A stretch of 64,000 nt of DNA, from contig JBOEGN010000029.1 in NCBI GenBank assembly GCA_050633445.1, positions 1 through 64,000 on the forward strand, read 5' to 3'. Source of the DNA: Thalassobius sp050633445. Its GTDB lineage: Bacteria > Pseudomonadota > Alphaproteobacteria > Rhodobacterales > Rhodobacteraceae. The position numbers were made by a program, and so were the translations under genes. Below the pieces are notes generated by a model, which saw only the letters and a list, made by a program, of their open reading frames with translations, did not search any database and was not told where the DNA came from. Shown piece by piece: positions 43,860 through 52,617 of this stretch. Position 1 is the stretch's first letter; the number at the start of each line of letters is the position of its first letter.

Positions 43860-44663
43860 ATGGGAACCGTATCTAAGGCACTGTCTCTGATAGGCTTTTT
43901 TGACAGGTCTCACCCACGGATCGGGCTGAGCGAACTGACCCGGCTGTCGGGCATGAACAAGGCCACGGTGCATCGGTTGATGAACGAACTGGCCGTGCAT
44001 GGCTATGTTGAGCAGGTTGGCTCGAATCGAGAGTACCAGTTGGGCCCGGTCTTTTTACGTCTGGCATCATTGCGCGAGGCAGCGGTTCCAACGCGGAAAT
44101 TGACGGGCCAGGTTCTGCAGCAGCTGGCGGATGTCACCGGGGAAACCGCGCATATGTCGGGCGTGCAGGGCGAAATTCTAGCGACAGTCGACTTTGCCTA
44201 CAGCCCTGCTCATGGCACCCGCGTCATGATGGAGGACGCCGAGGTTGTCACTTTTCATGGCACGGCGTCTGGGCTGGCCGTGCTGGCCTATGCATCGGCA
44301 GAGTTTGTGGACACTGTGCTGAGCGGTGCGCTGCCCGCTCGAACCAAGGATACCGTGACCGATCCTGCCAAGATCCGACAGATGCTGGCGGACACCCGGA
44401 CAACCGGAATCTCGACCTATGTGGGTGGGTTTGAAAAGGATGTGCACTCTCATGCCTGTCCAATATTCGATGCCCAACAAAAGGTGATCGGAGCGGTGGC
44501 CGTCGCTGCCCCAACCGCCCGTATGGATCAGCAGAGGATCGCGAATATCCGACGCGAGGTGAAGCGCCACACGCTGGAATTGACGTGGCTTTTGGGGGGC
44601 TTCCCGCCTGATGATTACGACCGAACTCTGCCCGCCCATTCGCGCGGCCAAGCTGGAGAATGA
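43860..44663 (+). CDS. IclR family transcriptional regulator
   Basis: IclR-type regulator, 267 aa. N-terminal winged HTH (IGLSELTRLSGMNKATVHRLMNELAVHGYV, residues 21-50) and an effector domain from about residue 80 with the characteristic ISTYVGGFEKDVHSHACPIFD. Start overlaps an upstream TGA as TGATG without a strong ribosome site. Divergent from the ALDH/phospho-lyase/kinase operon and directly upstream of an aminotransferase, so it probably controls both. Confidence 0.9.
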   Translation: MGTVSKALSLIGFFDRSHPRIGLSELTRLSGMNKATVHRLMNELAVHGYVEQVGSNREYQLGPVFLRLASLREAAVPTRKLTGQVLQQLADVTGETAHMSGVQGEILATVDFAYSPAHGTRVMMEDAEVVTFHGTASGLAVLAYASAEFVDTVLSGALPARTKDTVTDPAKIRQMLADTRTTGISTYVGGFEKDVHSHACPIFDAQQKVIGAVAVAAPTARMDQQRIANIRREVKRHTLELTWLLGGFPPDDYDRTLPAHSRGQAGE

Positions 44664-44664
44664 C

Positions 44665-46017
44665 ATGAAAGACAGCAATTATTTGAAAGAGATGAACGCC
44701 CGCTCGGTCTGGCATCCGATGGCGCATCCGGCGGACAGTCAGGCCAACCCTCCGACTATCCTGACCGAGGCCGAAGGCGTGTGCATCGTTGACGTGGACG
44801 GGCACAAGGTCGTGGATGGTGTCGGCGGGCTGTGGAACGTGAATCTGGGGTATTCCTGCCAACCGATCAAGGACGCCATCGCCGCTCAGCTGAACAGGCT
44901 GCCCTATTATTCGATGTTTCGCGGCACCTCGAACGATTGCGCAATCGAGCTGGCCGAAGAGCTGCGGGACTTTTTCGAGCCCGACGGGCTGACGCGGGCG
45001 TTTTATACCTCGGGTGGATCGGATTCCGTGGAAACCGCGCTGCGGCTGGCGCGTCAGTACCACAAAATCCGGGGCGAGAGTGGCCGCACCAAGTTTCTGT
45101 CGCTGAAAAAGGGCTATCACGGTACGCATTTTGGCGGGGCCTCGGTCAACGGAAACGCCAATTTCCGCACGGCCTATGAACCCTTGATGCCGGGATGTTT
45201 CCACATCCCCGCGCCCTATCCCTATCGCAATCCGTTCAACGAGACCGATCCCGCGAAGTTGGCGCAGCTGTGCCTGCAAGCGCTGGAGGATGAGATTGCC
45301 TTTCAGAGCGCAGGCACCATCGCTGCGATGATCATGGAGCCTATTCTGGGCGCAGGAGGCGTGATCCCGCCGCACCCGTCCTTTATGCCCGGCGTGCGCG
45401 AAATTTGTACGCGTCACGGCATCCTGCTGATCGCGGACGAGGTGATCACCGCCTTTGGCCGCACCGGCAGCTGGACGGGCTCGCGTCACTGGGGCGTGCA
45501 GCCTGATCTGATGAGCACTGCCAAGGCGATCACCAACGGGTATTTCCCCTTTGGTGCGGTGATGATTGCCGAAGATGTGGCTCAGGTGTTTGAAAAGGAC
45601 GAGACCGGCAAGGCTGCCATTGGTCACGGCTATACCTATTCGGGTCATCCGGTCGGGGCCGCGGCTGCCTTGGCTTGCCTAGCGGAAACCAAGCGTCTGA
45701 ACGTGCCCGAAAATGCCGCAGCGCGCGGGCAAGAGCTGTTTGACGGCTTGCTGGCCTTGCAGGCGGATTTCGACCTGATTGGTGACGTGCGGGGTGGCCA
45801 TGGTCTGATGTGCGCGATCGAACTGGTCAGTGATCGCGCTACGAAGGCCCCGATCGACAAGAAAACCACCACCCAACTCCAACAGGCAACCTATCAAGCA
45901 GGGGCGATGGTGCGCGTATCGGGCCCCAATATCATCCTGTCGCCGCCCTTGGTTCTGACTTCTGAGGATGTGCAGGTGATCCTGTCTTCGCTACGCACGG
46001 CCTTTGCCGCACTGTAG
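44665..46017 (+). CDS. Class III omega-aminotransferase (amine or omega-amino acid:pyruvate)
   Basis: Fold-type I PLP aminotransferase, 450 aa. Aromatic N-terminus with NARSVWHPMAHP, TSGGSDSVETALRLARQYH, cofactor Asp in LIADEVITAFGRTG, PLP Lys in STAKAITNGYFPFGAV. This is the beta-alanine/taurine:pyruvate and amine transaminase type. GGAGAA lies before the ATG two bases after the IclR stop; the longer frame inside the regulator is not used. It fits the removal of an amino group from the same or a related amino compound as the opposing operon. Confidence 0.9.
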   Translation: MKDSNYLKEMNARSVWHPMAHPADSQANPPTILTEAEGVCIVDVDGHKVVDGVGGLWNVNLGYSCQPIKDAIAAQLNRLPYYSMFRGTSNDCAIELAEELRDFFEPDGLTRAFYTSGGSDSVETALRLARQYHKIRGESGRTKFLSLKKGYHGTHFGGASVNGNANFRTAYEPLMPGCFHIPAPYPYRNPFNETDPAKLAQLCLQALEDEIAFQSAGTIAAMIMEPILGAGGVIPPHPSFMPGVREICTRHGILLIADEVITAFGRTGSWTGSRHWGVQPDLMSTAKAITNGYFPFGAVMIAEDVAQVFEKDETGKAAIGHGYTYSGHPVGAAAALACLAETKRLNVPENAAARGQELFDGLLALQADFDLIGDVRGGHGLMCAIELVSDRATKAPIDKKTTTQLQQATYQAGAMVRVSGPNIILSPPLVLTSEDVQVILSSLRTAFAAL

Positions 46018-46025
46018 CTGACAAC

Positions 46026-46056
46026 GCCCCGCTTGGTCGATCCAGGCGGGGCTTTT
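46026..46056 (+). terminator. Rho-independent terminator after the omega-aminotransferase
   Basis: GCCCCGC (46026-46032) pairs with GCGGGGC (46046-46052), 13-nt loop, followed by TTTT. It separates this unit from the converging aldolase gene that ends at 46069. Confidence 0.8.
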
Positions 46057-46068
46057 GGGCGCGAGTGC

Positions 46069-46836
46069 CTAGCCTTTCCAATGCGCCACTTTACTGCGCG
46101 CGGCCTGAGCCAGCATCACGACGTCCAGCCCCACGGCCAGGAATTGCGCGCCCCAATCGCGATACTCGGCGGCGATTTTGTCATCGGGCGTCAGGATACC
46201 CGCCGCCTTGTCCGAGGCCGCGATCCGACTCATGCAATCCTGTATCACGGCGCGTATGTCGGGATGAGAAGGGTTGCCCGGATGGCCCAGATCGGCGGCC
46301 AGATCAGCCGGGCCAATAAAGACTCCGTCGATTTTATCCAGCTTCAGAATTTCGTCCAACGCCTCGACGCCCTTGCGGTTCTCGATTTGAACCAGCAGGC
46401 AGATCTCTTGATTGGCGACCTTCACGTAATCGGCGATCCCGCCAAAACGCGAGGCACGAGCCATGGCCGCCCCAACACCCCGGATCCCCTCGGGCGGATA
46501 GCGCATTGCGCGGACCAACTGTTCGGCCTGCGCGGCGCTTTCGACCATGGGCACCAGAACGGTCTGCGCCCCGGCATCCAGCACCTGTTTGATCATCCAG
46601 TCCTCGCCAATCGGGACACGGACGACAGGATGCGATTCTGAGCCCTGAAGCGCCTGCAATTGCGCTTGGATCGAGCGGATGTCATTGGCCGCGTGCTCTC
46701 CGTCCACAACAATCCAGTCGAAACCTGCGGTGCCCAGCACCTCGATCGCAAAGGCATCGGCAAATCCGGACCAACAGCCGTATTGCATTTTTCCCGCGGC
46801 AAGGGCGGCTTTGAACGGGTTCTTGATTGCGGGCAT
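46069..46836 (-). CDS. HpcH/HpaI family aldolase
   Basis: Class II-type pyruvate aldolase of the HpcH/HpaI family, 255 aa. Motifs GFDWIVVDGEHAANDI (active-site His), VRVPIGEDWMIKQVLDAGAQTVLVPMVES, LLVQIEN and FIGPADLAADLG are all family hallmarks; the metal ligands are the Glu of QIEN and the Asp of GPADLA. It would cleave 4-hydroxy-2-oxo acids to pyruvate (or make the reverse). The gene follows the decarboxylase by one base. Confidence 0.9.
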   Translation of the reverse strand: MPAIKNPFKAALAAGKMQYGCWSGFADAFAIEVLGTAGFDWIVVDGEHAANDIRSIQAQLQALQGSESHPVVRVPIGEDWMIKQVLDAGAQTVLVPMVESAAQAEQLVRAMRYPPEGIRGVGAAMARASRFGGIADYVKVANQEICLLVQIENRKGVEALDEILKLDKIDGVFIGPADLAADLGHPGNPSHPDIRAVIQDCMSRIAASDKAAGILTPDDKIAAEYRDWGAQFLAVGLDVVMLAQAARSKVAHWKG

Positions 46837-46837
46837 C

Positions 46838-48253
46838 TTAGCGGTCCTTTTGGGATTTAGCGGTTTCGGTGATCACATCATAGGCGGTCTGGATGTCATC
46901 CTGAGTACAATCAAACTGACCGGCCTGGAACCGGATCACCAGTTTTCCCTGAGTGCGTGTCTGGGTCAGATAGATTTTGCCCGCGTCATTGATCGCGGTC
47001 AGCAGGTCCAGCGTCGCCTGGTCGGCGTCCAGCCCGGCGGGTGTAAACCTGAACGTGAACAGGGACAGCACAGGCTCGGTGACAATCTCGAAATCGGGGG
47101 TGTTGCGCAGCTGTTCGGCCAAAGCCTGAGACCAGGTTACATGGTTGCGGATCATCTGACGCAGCCCGTCCAGACCGTAAGCGCGGATCATGAACCACAG
47201 CTTCAGCGCGCGGAAACGACGACCCAGGGGCACCGACCATTCTGAATAGTTGATGATCCCGTCCGCACCATGTGTCTTCAGATACTCGGGCTGGATCGCC
47301 AGAGTCTGGGTCAAAGCCTCGGGGGATTTCACGAAATGGGCAGACAGATCGAACTGCGTGCCCAGCCATTTATGCGGGTTAAACACAACCGAGTCTGCCT
47401 GATCCACGCCAGCCCACAGGTCGCGGTACTCGGGGCAAATCATGGCCGATCCCGCCCAGGCGGCGTCCACATGGGTGTACAGGTCGTATTTCTGCGCGAT
47501 GGCGCAGGTTGCGGCGATGTCATCACAGGCGCCGGTCCCGGTTCCGCCCACGCAGGCGACGATACCGGCAGGTTGGTATCCCGCGGCCAGATCGGCCTGG
47601 ATCTGAGCTTCCAGCGCGAGGATATTCATTGAACGCAGCGGGCCTTGCGTGGGGATGCGCACCAGATTGGCCTGGCCGATACCCGCAACCCAGATGGCAC
47701 GATCAACCGAGGTATGTACCTCGTCCGAGCAATAGATCCGCAAGGTTTTCTGTCCCGGCAGGCCATTGGCGTTGCCATCCCAGTTCAGGGCACGTTCCCG
47801 CATCACCAGCACCGCAGCCAGCGTGGCCGAGGACGCCGAATCCTGGATGACGCCGGCAAACCCCTCGGGCAGGCCCAGCCCTTGGCGCAGCCAGTCCATC
47901 ATGCGGGTTTCCATCTCGGTCGCGGCCGGGGACGTCTGCCACAGCATACATTGTGGCGCCATCGCGGTGACCAGATTGTCGGCCAAAACCGCAGCCGGAG
48001 ACGCGTTCGCAGGGAAATAGGCAAAAAAGCGGGGATGCTGCCAATGGGTGATCCCCGGCATGACGATCCGTTCGAAATCCGCGATCACGTCCTCGATCGG
48101 TTGCGCGGCATCTGGCGGAGACACTGGCAGCGCGTTCAGCACATCCCCAGGTTTGGTCTGTGCGCGCACGGGTTTGTCGCGCAGGCCCGCGTGGTAATTC
48201 GCAGCCCAGTCGGCCGCCCATTTACCCCATTTTGGGAATTCGCTCCACTTCAT
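46838..48253 (-). CDS. Pyridoxal-dependent decarboxylase (aromatic L-amino acid type)
   Basis: Group II PLP decarboxylase, 471 aa. N-terminal substrate region ITHWQHPRFFAYFPANASPAAVLAD, THVDAAWAGSAMICPEYR and the PLP Lys in FNPHKWLGTQFDLSA. Length and motifs fit tyrosine/tryptophan/DOPA-type decarboxylases. AGGAGGG precedes ATG at 48253; the upstream in-frame start at 48304 is unsupported. Placement beside homogentisate and aldolase genes suggests conversion of an aromatic amino acid to its amine. Confidence 0.88.
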   Translation of the reverse strand: MKWSEFPKWGKWAADWAANYHAGLRDKPVRAQTKPGDVLNALPVSPPDAAQPIEDVIADFERIVMPGITHWQHPRFFAYFPANASPAAVLADNLVTAMAPQCMLWQTSPAATEMETRMMDWLRQGLGLPEGFAGVIQDSASSATLAAVLVMRERALNWDGNANGLPGQKTLRIYCSDEVHTSVDRAIWVAGIGQANLVRIPTQGPLRSMNILALEAQIQADLAAGYQPAGIVACVGGTGTGACDDIAATCAIAQKYDLYTHVDAAWAGSAMICPEYRDLWAGVDQADSVVFNPHKWLGTQFDLSAHFVKSPEALTQTLAIQPEYLKTHGADGIINYSEWSVPLGRRFRALKLWFMIRAYGLDGLRQMIRNHVTWSQALAEQLRNTPDFEIVTEPVLSLFTFRFTPAGLDADQATLDLLTAINDAGKIYLTQTRTQGKLVIRFQAGQFDCTQDDIQTAYDVITETAKSQKDR

Positions 48254-48300
48254 GTGACCCTCCTCACATTCGATTAACATGTTAAATAGCAGGAAGCGAA

Positions 48301-48334
48301 ACACCCCGGCAAGGAAATTCCATCACCGGGGTGT
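48301..48334 (-). terminator. Hairpin at the end of the homogentisate operon
   Basis: ACACCCCGG (48301-48309) pairs with CCGGGGTGT (48326-48334), 16-nt loop, then TTT on the minus strand. Likely terminator for the operon ending at 48360. Confidence 0.5.
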
Positions 48335-48359
48335 CAAAAGGTCAAGGATACCCGCAGCG

Positions 48360-48551
48360 TCAGGCGTTCTTGGCCGCTTTCATCGCAGCGCTAAGAACGT
48401 TACGATCTCCGATGTGATTGGCCAGGATCAGCACCAGACGGGCGTTCAACGCATTGCTGTCCGCGTCGCTCAGGCCGTCATGGGTGGCGATCAGTTCAGC
48501 ATAGAAATCGTCAACGCCGTCGATATTTGGGGTCAGGATCAGATCGGACAT
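48360..48551 (-). CDS. DUF2783 domain-containing small protein
   Basis: A 63-aa protein (MSDLILTPNIDGVDDFYAEL..., ending KAAKNA) of the DUF2783 family. It begins five bases after the stop of the FAD-dependent hydroxylase and is the last gene of the homogentisate operon. The family is often found beside such hydroxylases, so it may be an accessory subunit; that is not proven. No catalytic motif is visible. Confidence 0.8.
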   Translation of the reverse strand: MSDLILTPNIDGVDDFYAELIATHDGLSDADSNALNARLVLILANHIGDRNVLSAAMKAAKNA

Positions 48552-48556
48552 CAGGC

Positions 48557-50179
48557 TTACTCCTTGCCGGAGGCGCGGCGCAGGGCAGCGCGGATTTTGG
48601 TTTCGTCATAGCTGTCAAAGCGCGCGGCGACATGCTGGTCCGGGCGGATCAGATACACGGCCTGGCTGGCGTCACCCAGATAGCGTTCAGTCAAGGCGGC
48701 CGTGGCATCGTCCTTGGCGGACAGGGCCAGACGTTTGACCGAGACACCGCCTTCGTCCAACGCATCGGGCGCATCCGCGTCGATGGTCAGCAGGATGAAT
48801 TCGTTCCCCAGTTTCGACAGCAGGAACGCATCCCCCAGCGGCGCGTCGGGGCAGGGCGATCCGGGCCGTGTGCGCTCGGGGCCGTTCAGCGCGTCCGGGG
48901 TATTCAGCGGCGAGCCATCATAGGTGCAAGGCACCGACAGACGCCCCGAATTCACCATGGGTCGGGCGAATTCGTACCTCTCGGACAGGTTCAGCACCGC
49001 GTCGCGCAGCAGCTTGGACATGCCGGATTTCGGGGTGATGAAATCGGTGGAACGAGTCGAGTTCAGGATGTTCTCATCCGCGCCGTGGATCCGCTCGTTG
49101 TTATAGGTGTCCAACAGGCTGTCGGGGGCCAGGCCGTTGATCACCAGACCCAGTTTCCAGCCCAGGTTATCCACGTCTTGCATGCCCGAGTTCGCCCCAC
49201 GCGCGCCAAAGGGCGACACCTGATGCGCGGCGTCCCCGGCAAAGAACACGCGCCCATGGCGGAAACTATCCATCCGTTTGCACTGGAACGTATAGATCGA
49301 GGACCAAACCATGTCGTATTCGACACCCTGCAGGAATGCATCCAAACGGCGGCGGATGTTTTCCTCTTTCATCTCTTCCTTGCGGTCTACATCCCAGCCG
49401 ATCTGGAAGTCCACGCGCCAGACATCATCGGGCTGTTTGTGCAGCAGCATCGAGGCGCCCTCGCCGTGGCTGGGTTCGAACCAGAACCAGCGCTCGGTCG
49501 GGAAAGTCACGTCGCCTTTCATCTTGATGTCAGCGATCAGGAAACTGTCCTGAAAGACCTTGCCGGTGAAGTCATAGCCCAGCATCTCGCGGAGGGGCGA
49601 GCTGGCGCCGTCACAGCCGATCAGCCAGTCGGCCTCGACCTGATACGGGCCGTCTGGCGTGGAAACCTCCAGCACCACATGGTCGTCTTTGACCTCGACA
49701 GTGTCGATGCGGTTCTTGCCGCGGATTTCGATCGGAGCACCCTGAGCTTGCAGCTCGCGCAGGCGTTCGATCTGGAAGCTTTCGTAATAGGGCTGTTGCA
49801 TGTTGATGAAGGCGGGGTACTTATGCCCCTCTTCCGGCAGCAGGTTGAATTCAAAGACTTTATCGTCCTTATGGAACACCTTGCCCAGGTTCCAGACAAC
49901 GCCCTTGTCCAGCATCGGTTCGCCGCAGCCATAGCGGTCGGCGATTTCCAGACAGCGTTTGGCGAAACAGATTGCGCGGCTGCCCATGCCCACGCCTTCG
50001 TGGTCGTCCAGCACCAGAACCGGGATCCCTTGCAGGCCCAAATCCAGCGCGGTAGCGATGCCGATGGGGCCGCCGCCCATCACGACGACCGGGTGGCGCA
50101 CGGCCTCGGATTTGTCCTGATCGGGCGACTTTTCATAGGGGTACAGCCGGTAGGCCAGCGTGTATCTGTCGTCAAACAT
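48557..50179 (-). CDS. FAD-dependent aromatic hydroxylase (MhpA-like)
   Basis: Class A flavoprotein monooxygenase, 540 aa. FAD-binding GGGPIGIATALDLGLQG near residue 30, the NAD(P)H/FAD motif with DGASSPLREMLG near residue 180, and GDAAHQVSPFGARGANSGMQD near residue 300, then a C-terminal thioredoxin-like domain as in MhpA. ATG at 50179 has GGAGGAG upstream; the frame open to 50317 gives a poor N-terminus. Because the operon continues to homogentisate degradation, a hydroxyphenylacetate or similar aromatic acid hydroxylation leading to homogentisate is likely, not shown. Confidence 0.85.
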   Translation of the reverse strand: MFDDRYTLAYRLYPYEKSPDQDKSEAVRHPVVVMGGGPIGIATALDLGLQGIPVLVLDDHEGVGMGSRAICFAKRCLEIADRYGCGEPMLDKGVVWNLGKVFHKDDKVFEFNLLPEEGHKYPAFINMQQPYYESFQIERLRELQAQGAPIEIRGKNRIDTVEVKDDHVVLEVSTPDGPYQVEADWLIGCDGASSPLREMLGYDFTGKVFQDSFLIADIKMKGDVTFPTERWFWFEPSHGEGASMLLHKQPDDVWRVDFQIGWDVDRKEEMKEENIRRRLDAFLQGVEYDMVWSSIYTFQCKRMDSFRHGRVFFAGDAAHQVSPFGARGANSGMQDVDNLGWKLGLVINGLAPDSLLDTYNNERIHGADENILNSTRSTDFITPKSGMSKLLRDAVLNLSERYEFARPMVNSGRLSVPCTYDGSPLNTPDALNGPERTRPGSPCPDAPLGDAFLLSKLGNEFILLTIDADAPDALDEGGVSVKRLALSAKDDATAALTERYLGDASQAVYLIRPDQHVAARFDSYDETKIRAALRRASGKE

Positions 50180-50295
50180 GGGTGTCTCCTCCCTGTTTTT
50201 TGGGTGCACTTGTAGAATGCCATGCCCTCGCATGACTTTCAGGTGTTCAAACTTGGTTTCAGGCTCCCCCGGTCCTGTCGGCGCGGGGGCGAAGC

Positions 50296-51246
50296 TTAGC
50301 CTTGCAGGGCCTCCCACATGTCCAGATCGCGCTGGGCGGTCCAGATGCGGGGGGTGTCGATGCCGCGGGCCTCGTCATAGGCGCGGGCAACGTTGAACGG
50401 CAGGCAGTGTTCGTAGATGGCGTAGTCGGCGAACTTGGGGTCACATTCCTCGCGGACGGCATCCCAGGCTTCTTTCAGAGTGCCGTTGCGCGCAGCCACC
50501 TTGGCAGCGGGGCGATAGGTGCTGTCGACGAAATCGCGGGTGTTTTCAATGGCGGCGTTCACCATTTCCTTGCCGACCAGAGCATCGCCACGACCGGGCG
50601 CGATGGCGTCCACGTCATAGGCTTTGATCTTGTCCAGTGTAGCGCCCCAGTCGCCAAAATGCCCGTCACCGCAATAGCAGGCCGAGTGGTATTCGACGAT
50701 ATCGCCGGTGAACATCACGTTCTGGTCGGGGACGTGGATTATGGAATCCCCCGCGGTGTGCGCGCGGCCGATCTGGCGGATATCCACGCGGCGGTTGCCC
50801 AGATACACGGTCATCGAGTTGCTAAAGCTGGTCGTCGGATAGGTCAGGCCGGGGATGGATTCGTGACCCTCGAACAGGCGGGGGAAGCGTTGGAATTCGC
50901 TGTCCCAATCCTCTTGTCCGCGTTCCACCACCATTGAACGGGCGGTGTCCGACATGATGACCTGCTGCGCTCCAAAGGCGCTGGCGCCCAGAACACGCAC
51001 GGCGTGATAGTGGGTCAGAACCACGTGGGTGATCGGCTTGTCGGTGACGCTGCGCACACACTCGATCACTTTGTTGGCCAGGCGCGGAGTGGCCTGAGCC
51101 TCGACGATCATCACGCTGTCGTCACCGATGATCACACCGCTGTTCGGGTCGCCCTCGGCGGTGAAGGCGTACAGGCCCTCGCCCACTTCGGTGAAGCTGA
51201 TGGTTTTTTCGGTCATGTCCCCTTGGGACGCAAATGCTTTGGCCAT
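50296..51246 (-). CDS. Metallo-beta-lactamase-fold protein with an altered metal motif
   Basis: A 316-aa metallo-beta-lactamase-fold protein. The fold is clear (VGEGLYAF, LTHYHAV, IGRAHTAGDSI, MFTGDIVEYH), but the first motif reads H79-Y-H81-A-V83-R84, lacking the Asp and His of HxHxDH. Only one full metal site could therefore form. The function is unknown, but a conserved partner role with the flanking hydroxylase and fumarylacetoacetase genes is plausible. AAAGGAA precedes the start. Confidence 0.82.
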   Translation of the reverse strand: MAKAFASQGDMTEKTISFTEVGEGLYAFTAEGDPNSGVIIGDDSVMIVEAQATPRLANKVIECVRSVTDKPITHVVLTHYHAVRVLGASAFGAQQVIMSDTARSMVVERGQEDWDSEFQRFPRLFEGHESIPGLTYPTTSFSNSMTVYLGNRRVDIRQIGRAHTAGDSIIHVPDQNVMFTGDIVEYHSACYCGDGHFGDWGATLDKIKAYDVDAIAPGRGDALVGKEMVNAAIENTRDFVDSTYRPAAKVAARNGTLKEAWDAVREECDPKFADYAIYEHCLPFNVARAYDEARGIDTPRIWTAQRDLDMWEALQG

Positions 51247-51258
51247 TTTGGTATTCCT

Positions 51259-52515
51259 TTAGCGTTTATAGGGGGCATCAAGCGCGGGCAGAACGGTGCC
51301 GGTGCAGGCGCCGAAACCGATGGTGTAGCCATCGCCCTTGGCGGCGCCGTGCAGGGTCAGCGTGTCACCATCTTCAAGGAAGCAACGCTCTTCTCCGGTG
51401 TCTAGCGTCAGCGGTTCCTTGCCGCCCCAGCTAAGCTCCAGCAGCGAGCCGCGCTCGGGTTTGGTTGGCCCCGAAATCGTCCCCGAACCCAGCAGATCGC
51501 CCGCATTCATCGGGCAGCCGCTGGTGGTGTGATGTGCCAGCTGCTGCGCGGCCGAGTAATACATCATGTTATAGTTGGTGCGGGTGATGGTCGTGGCCTC
51601 TTCGCCCGCGGGCGCCAGGGTCACGGACAGGTCGACATCATACAGCATCGGGCCGCAATCGCGCAGATGCGGCAGCAGCTCTTTTTCACGGGCGGGGGTG
51701 TCGCAGCGGAAAGGATCCAGCGCGGCCTTGGTCACGATCCACGGGCTGATGGTGGTGGCGGTCGCCTTGGCCTGGAACGGCCCCAACGGCTGGTATTCCC
51801 ACGCCTGGATGTCACGCGCCGACCAGTCGTTCAGCAGCACATAACCAAAGATGTTGTCGTCAGCCTCTTGCACGGTGATCGGCCCGTCGGACGAGGTGCC
51901 GACGATCGCGCCCATCTCCAGCTCCAGATCAAAGCGCGCACAGGGGGCCCAGCGAGGGGCATCATCATTCGGGCCTTTCAGCTGACCCCAGGGACGGCGC
52001 ACATCCGTTCCCGAAACCACAACCGAGGATGCCCGGCCATTATACCCAATCGGAATGTGCAACCAGTTGGGCGGCAGGGCATTTTCGGGACCGCGGAACA
52101 TGGTGCCCACGTTGAGAGCATGGTTCTTGCCGGCATAGAAATCCGTATATTCCGACACCAGAATCGGCATGTGCAGGGTCGCGTCGTCTTGCGGCACCAG
52201 CATGGATTCCACGGCCGCCTGATCGGCGCTGCCCTCGGCCAGGATCTCGGTCAGACGCGCGCGCAGGGCGGCCCACAGCGCAGAGCCCTCTTCCATGACC
52301 TCATTCCAGAAGGGCACGTCGAACAGGGGCACGTCACTCAGCGCGATCAGCCCCTCTTCTTCCGCAGCCTGGCAATCCAAAATCATGTCGCCAATCGCCA
52401 CACCGCAGCGCGGCTCCGTCTCGGTGGTTGAAAACACACCATAGGGCAGATTGTTCAGGGGGAACGGGCTCTCAGCACTATTCGCACTCTCAACCCAGCT
52501 TTTCTTCAATGACAT
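51259..52515 (-). CDS. fahA: Fumarylacetoacetase
   Basis: Final enzyme of homogentisate (tyrosine) degradation, splitting fumarylacetoacetate to fumarate and acetoacetate. 418 aa, normal for the full-length enzyme. The N-terminal SH3-like domain with FPLNNLPYGVFS and the catalytic domain with DFYAGKNHA, ELEMGAIVG (metal Glu pair), NDWSARDIQAWEYQPLGPF and GSGTISGP are all intact. ATG at 52515 follows GGAAGGA; the ATG at 52530 precedes that site. Lies between hmgA and the MBL gene. Confidence 0.95.
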   Translation of the reverse strand: MSLKKSWVESANSAESPFPLNNLPYGVFSTTETEPRCGVAIGDMILDCQAAEEEGLIALSDVPLFDVPFWNEVMEEGSALWAALRARLTEILAEGSADQAAVESMLVPQDDATLHMPILVSEYTDFYAGKNHALNVGTMFRGPENALPPNWLHIPIGYNGRASSVVVSGTDVRRPWGQLKGPNDDAPRWAPCARFDLELEMGAIVGTSSDGPITVQEADDNIFGYVLLNDWSARDIQAWEYQPLGPFQAKATATTISPWIVTKAALDPFRCDTPAREKELLPHLRDCGPMLYDVDLSVTLAPAGEEATTITRTNYNMMYYSAAQQLAHHTTSGCPMNAGDLLGSGTISGPTKPERGSLLELSWGGKEPLTLDTGEERCFLEDGDTLTLHGAAKGDGYTIGFGACTGTVLPALDAPYKR

Positions 52516-52617
52516 TCGTCGTCCTTCCATCAGATGCGCTTCACCGCACCGCTTTCTTTGCTCCCGAAATACTCCGGGGGAATTGGCCGCAGGCCAAGGG
52601 GGCAGCGCCCCAATGCC

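Noticed and set aside
48527..50215. Long plus-strand open frame (about 560 codons) across the FAD hydroxylase
   Set aside because: It is the antisense of a clearly recognisable flavoprotein gene in GC-rich DNA; its own translation has no protein-like motif.
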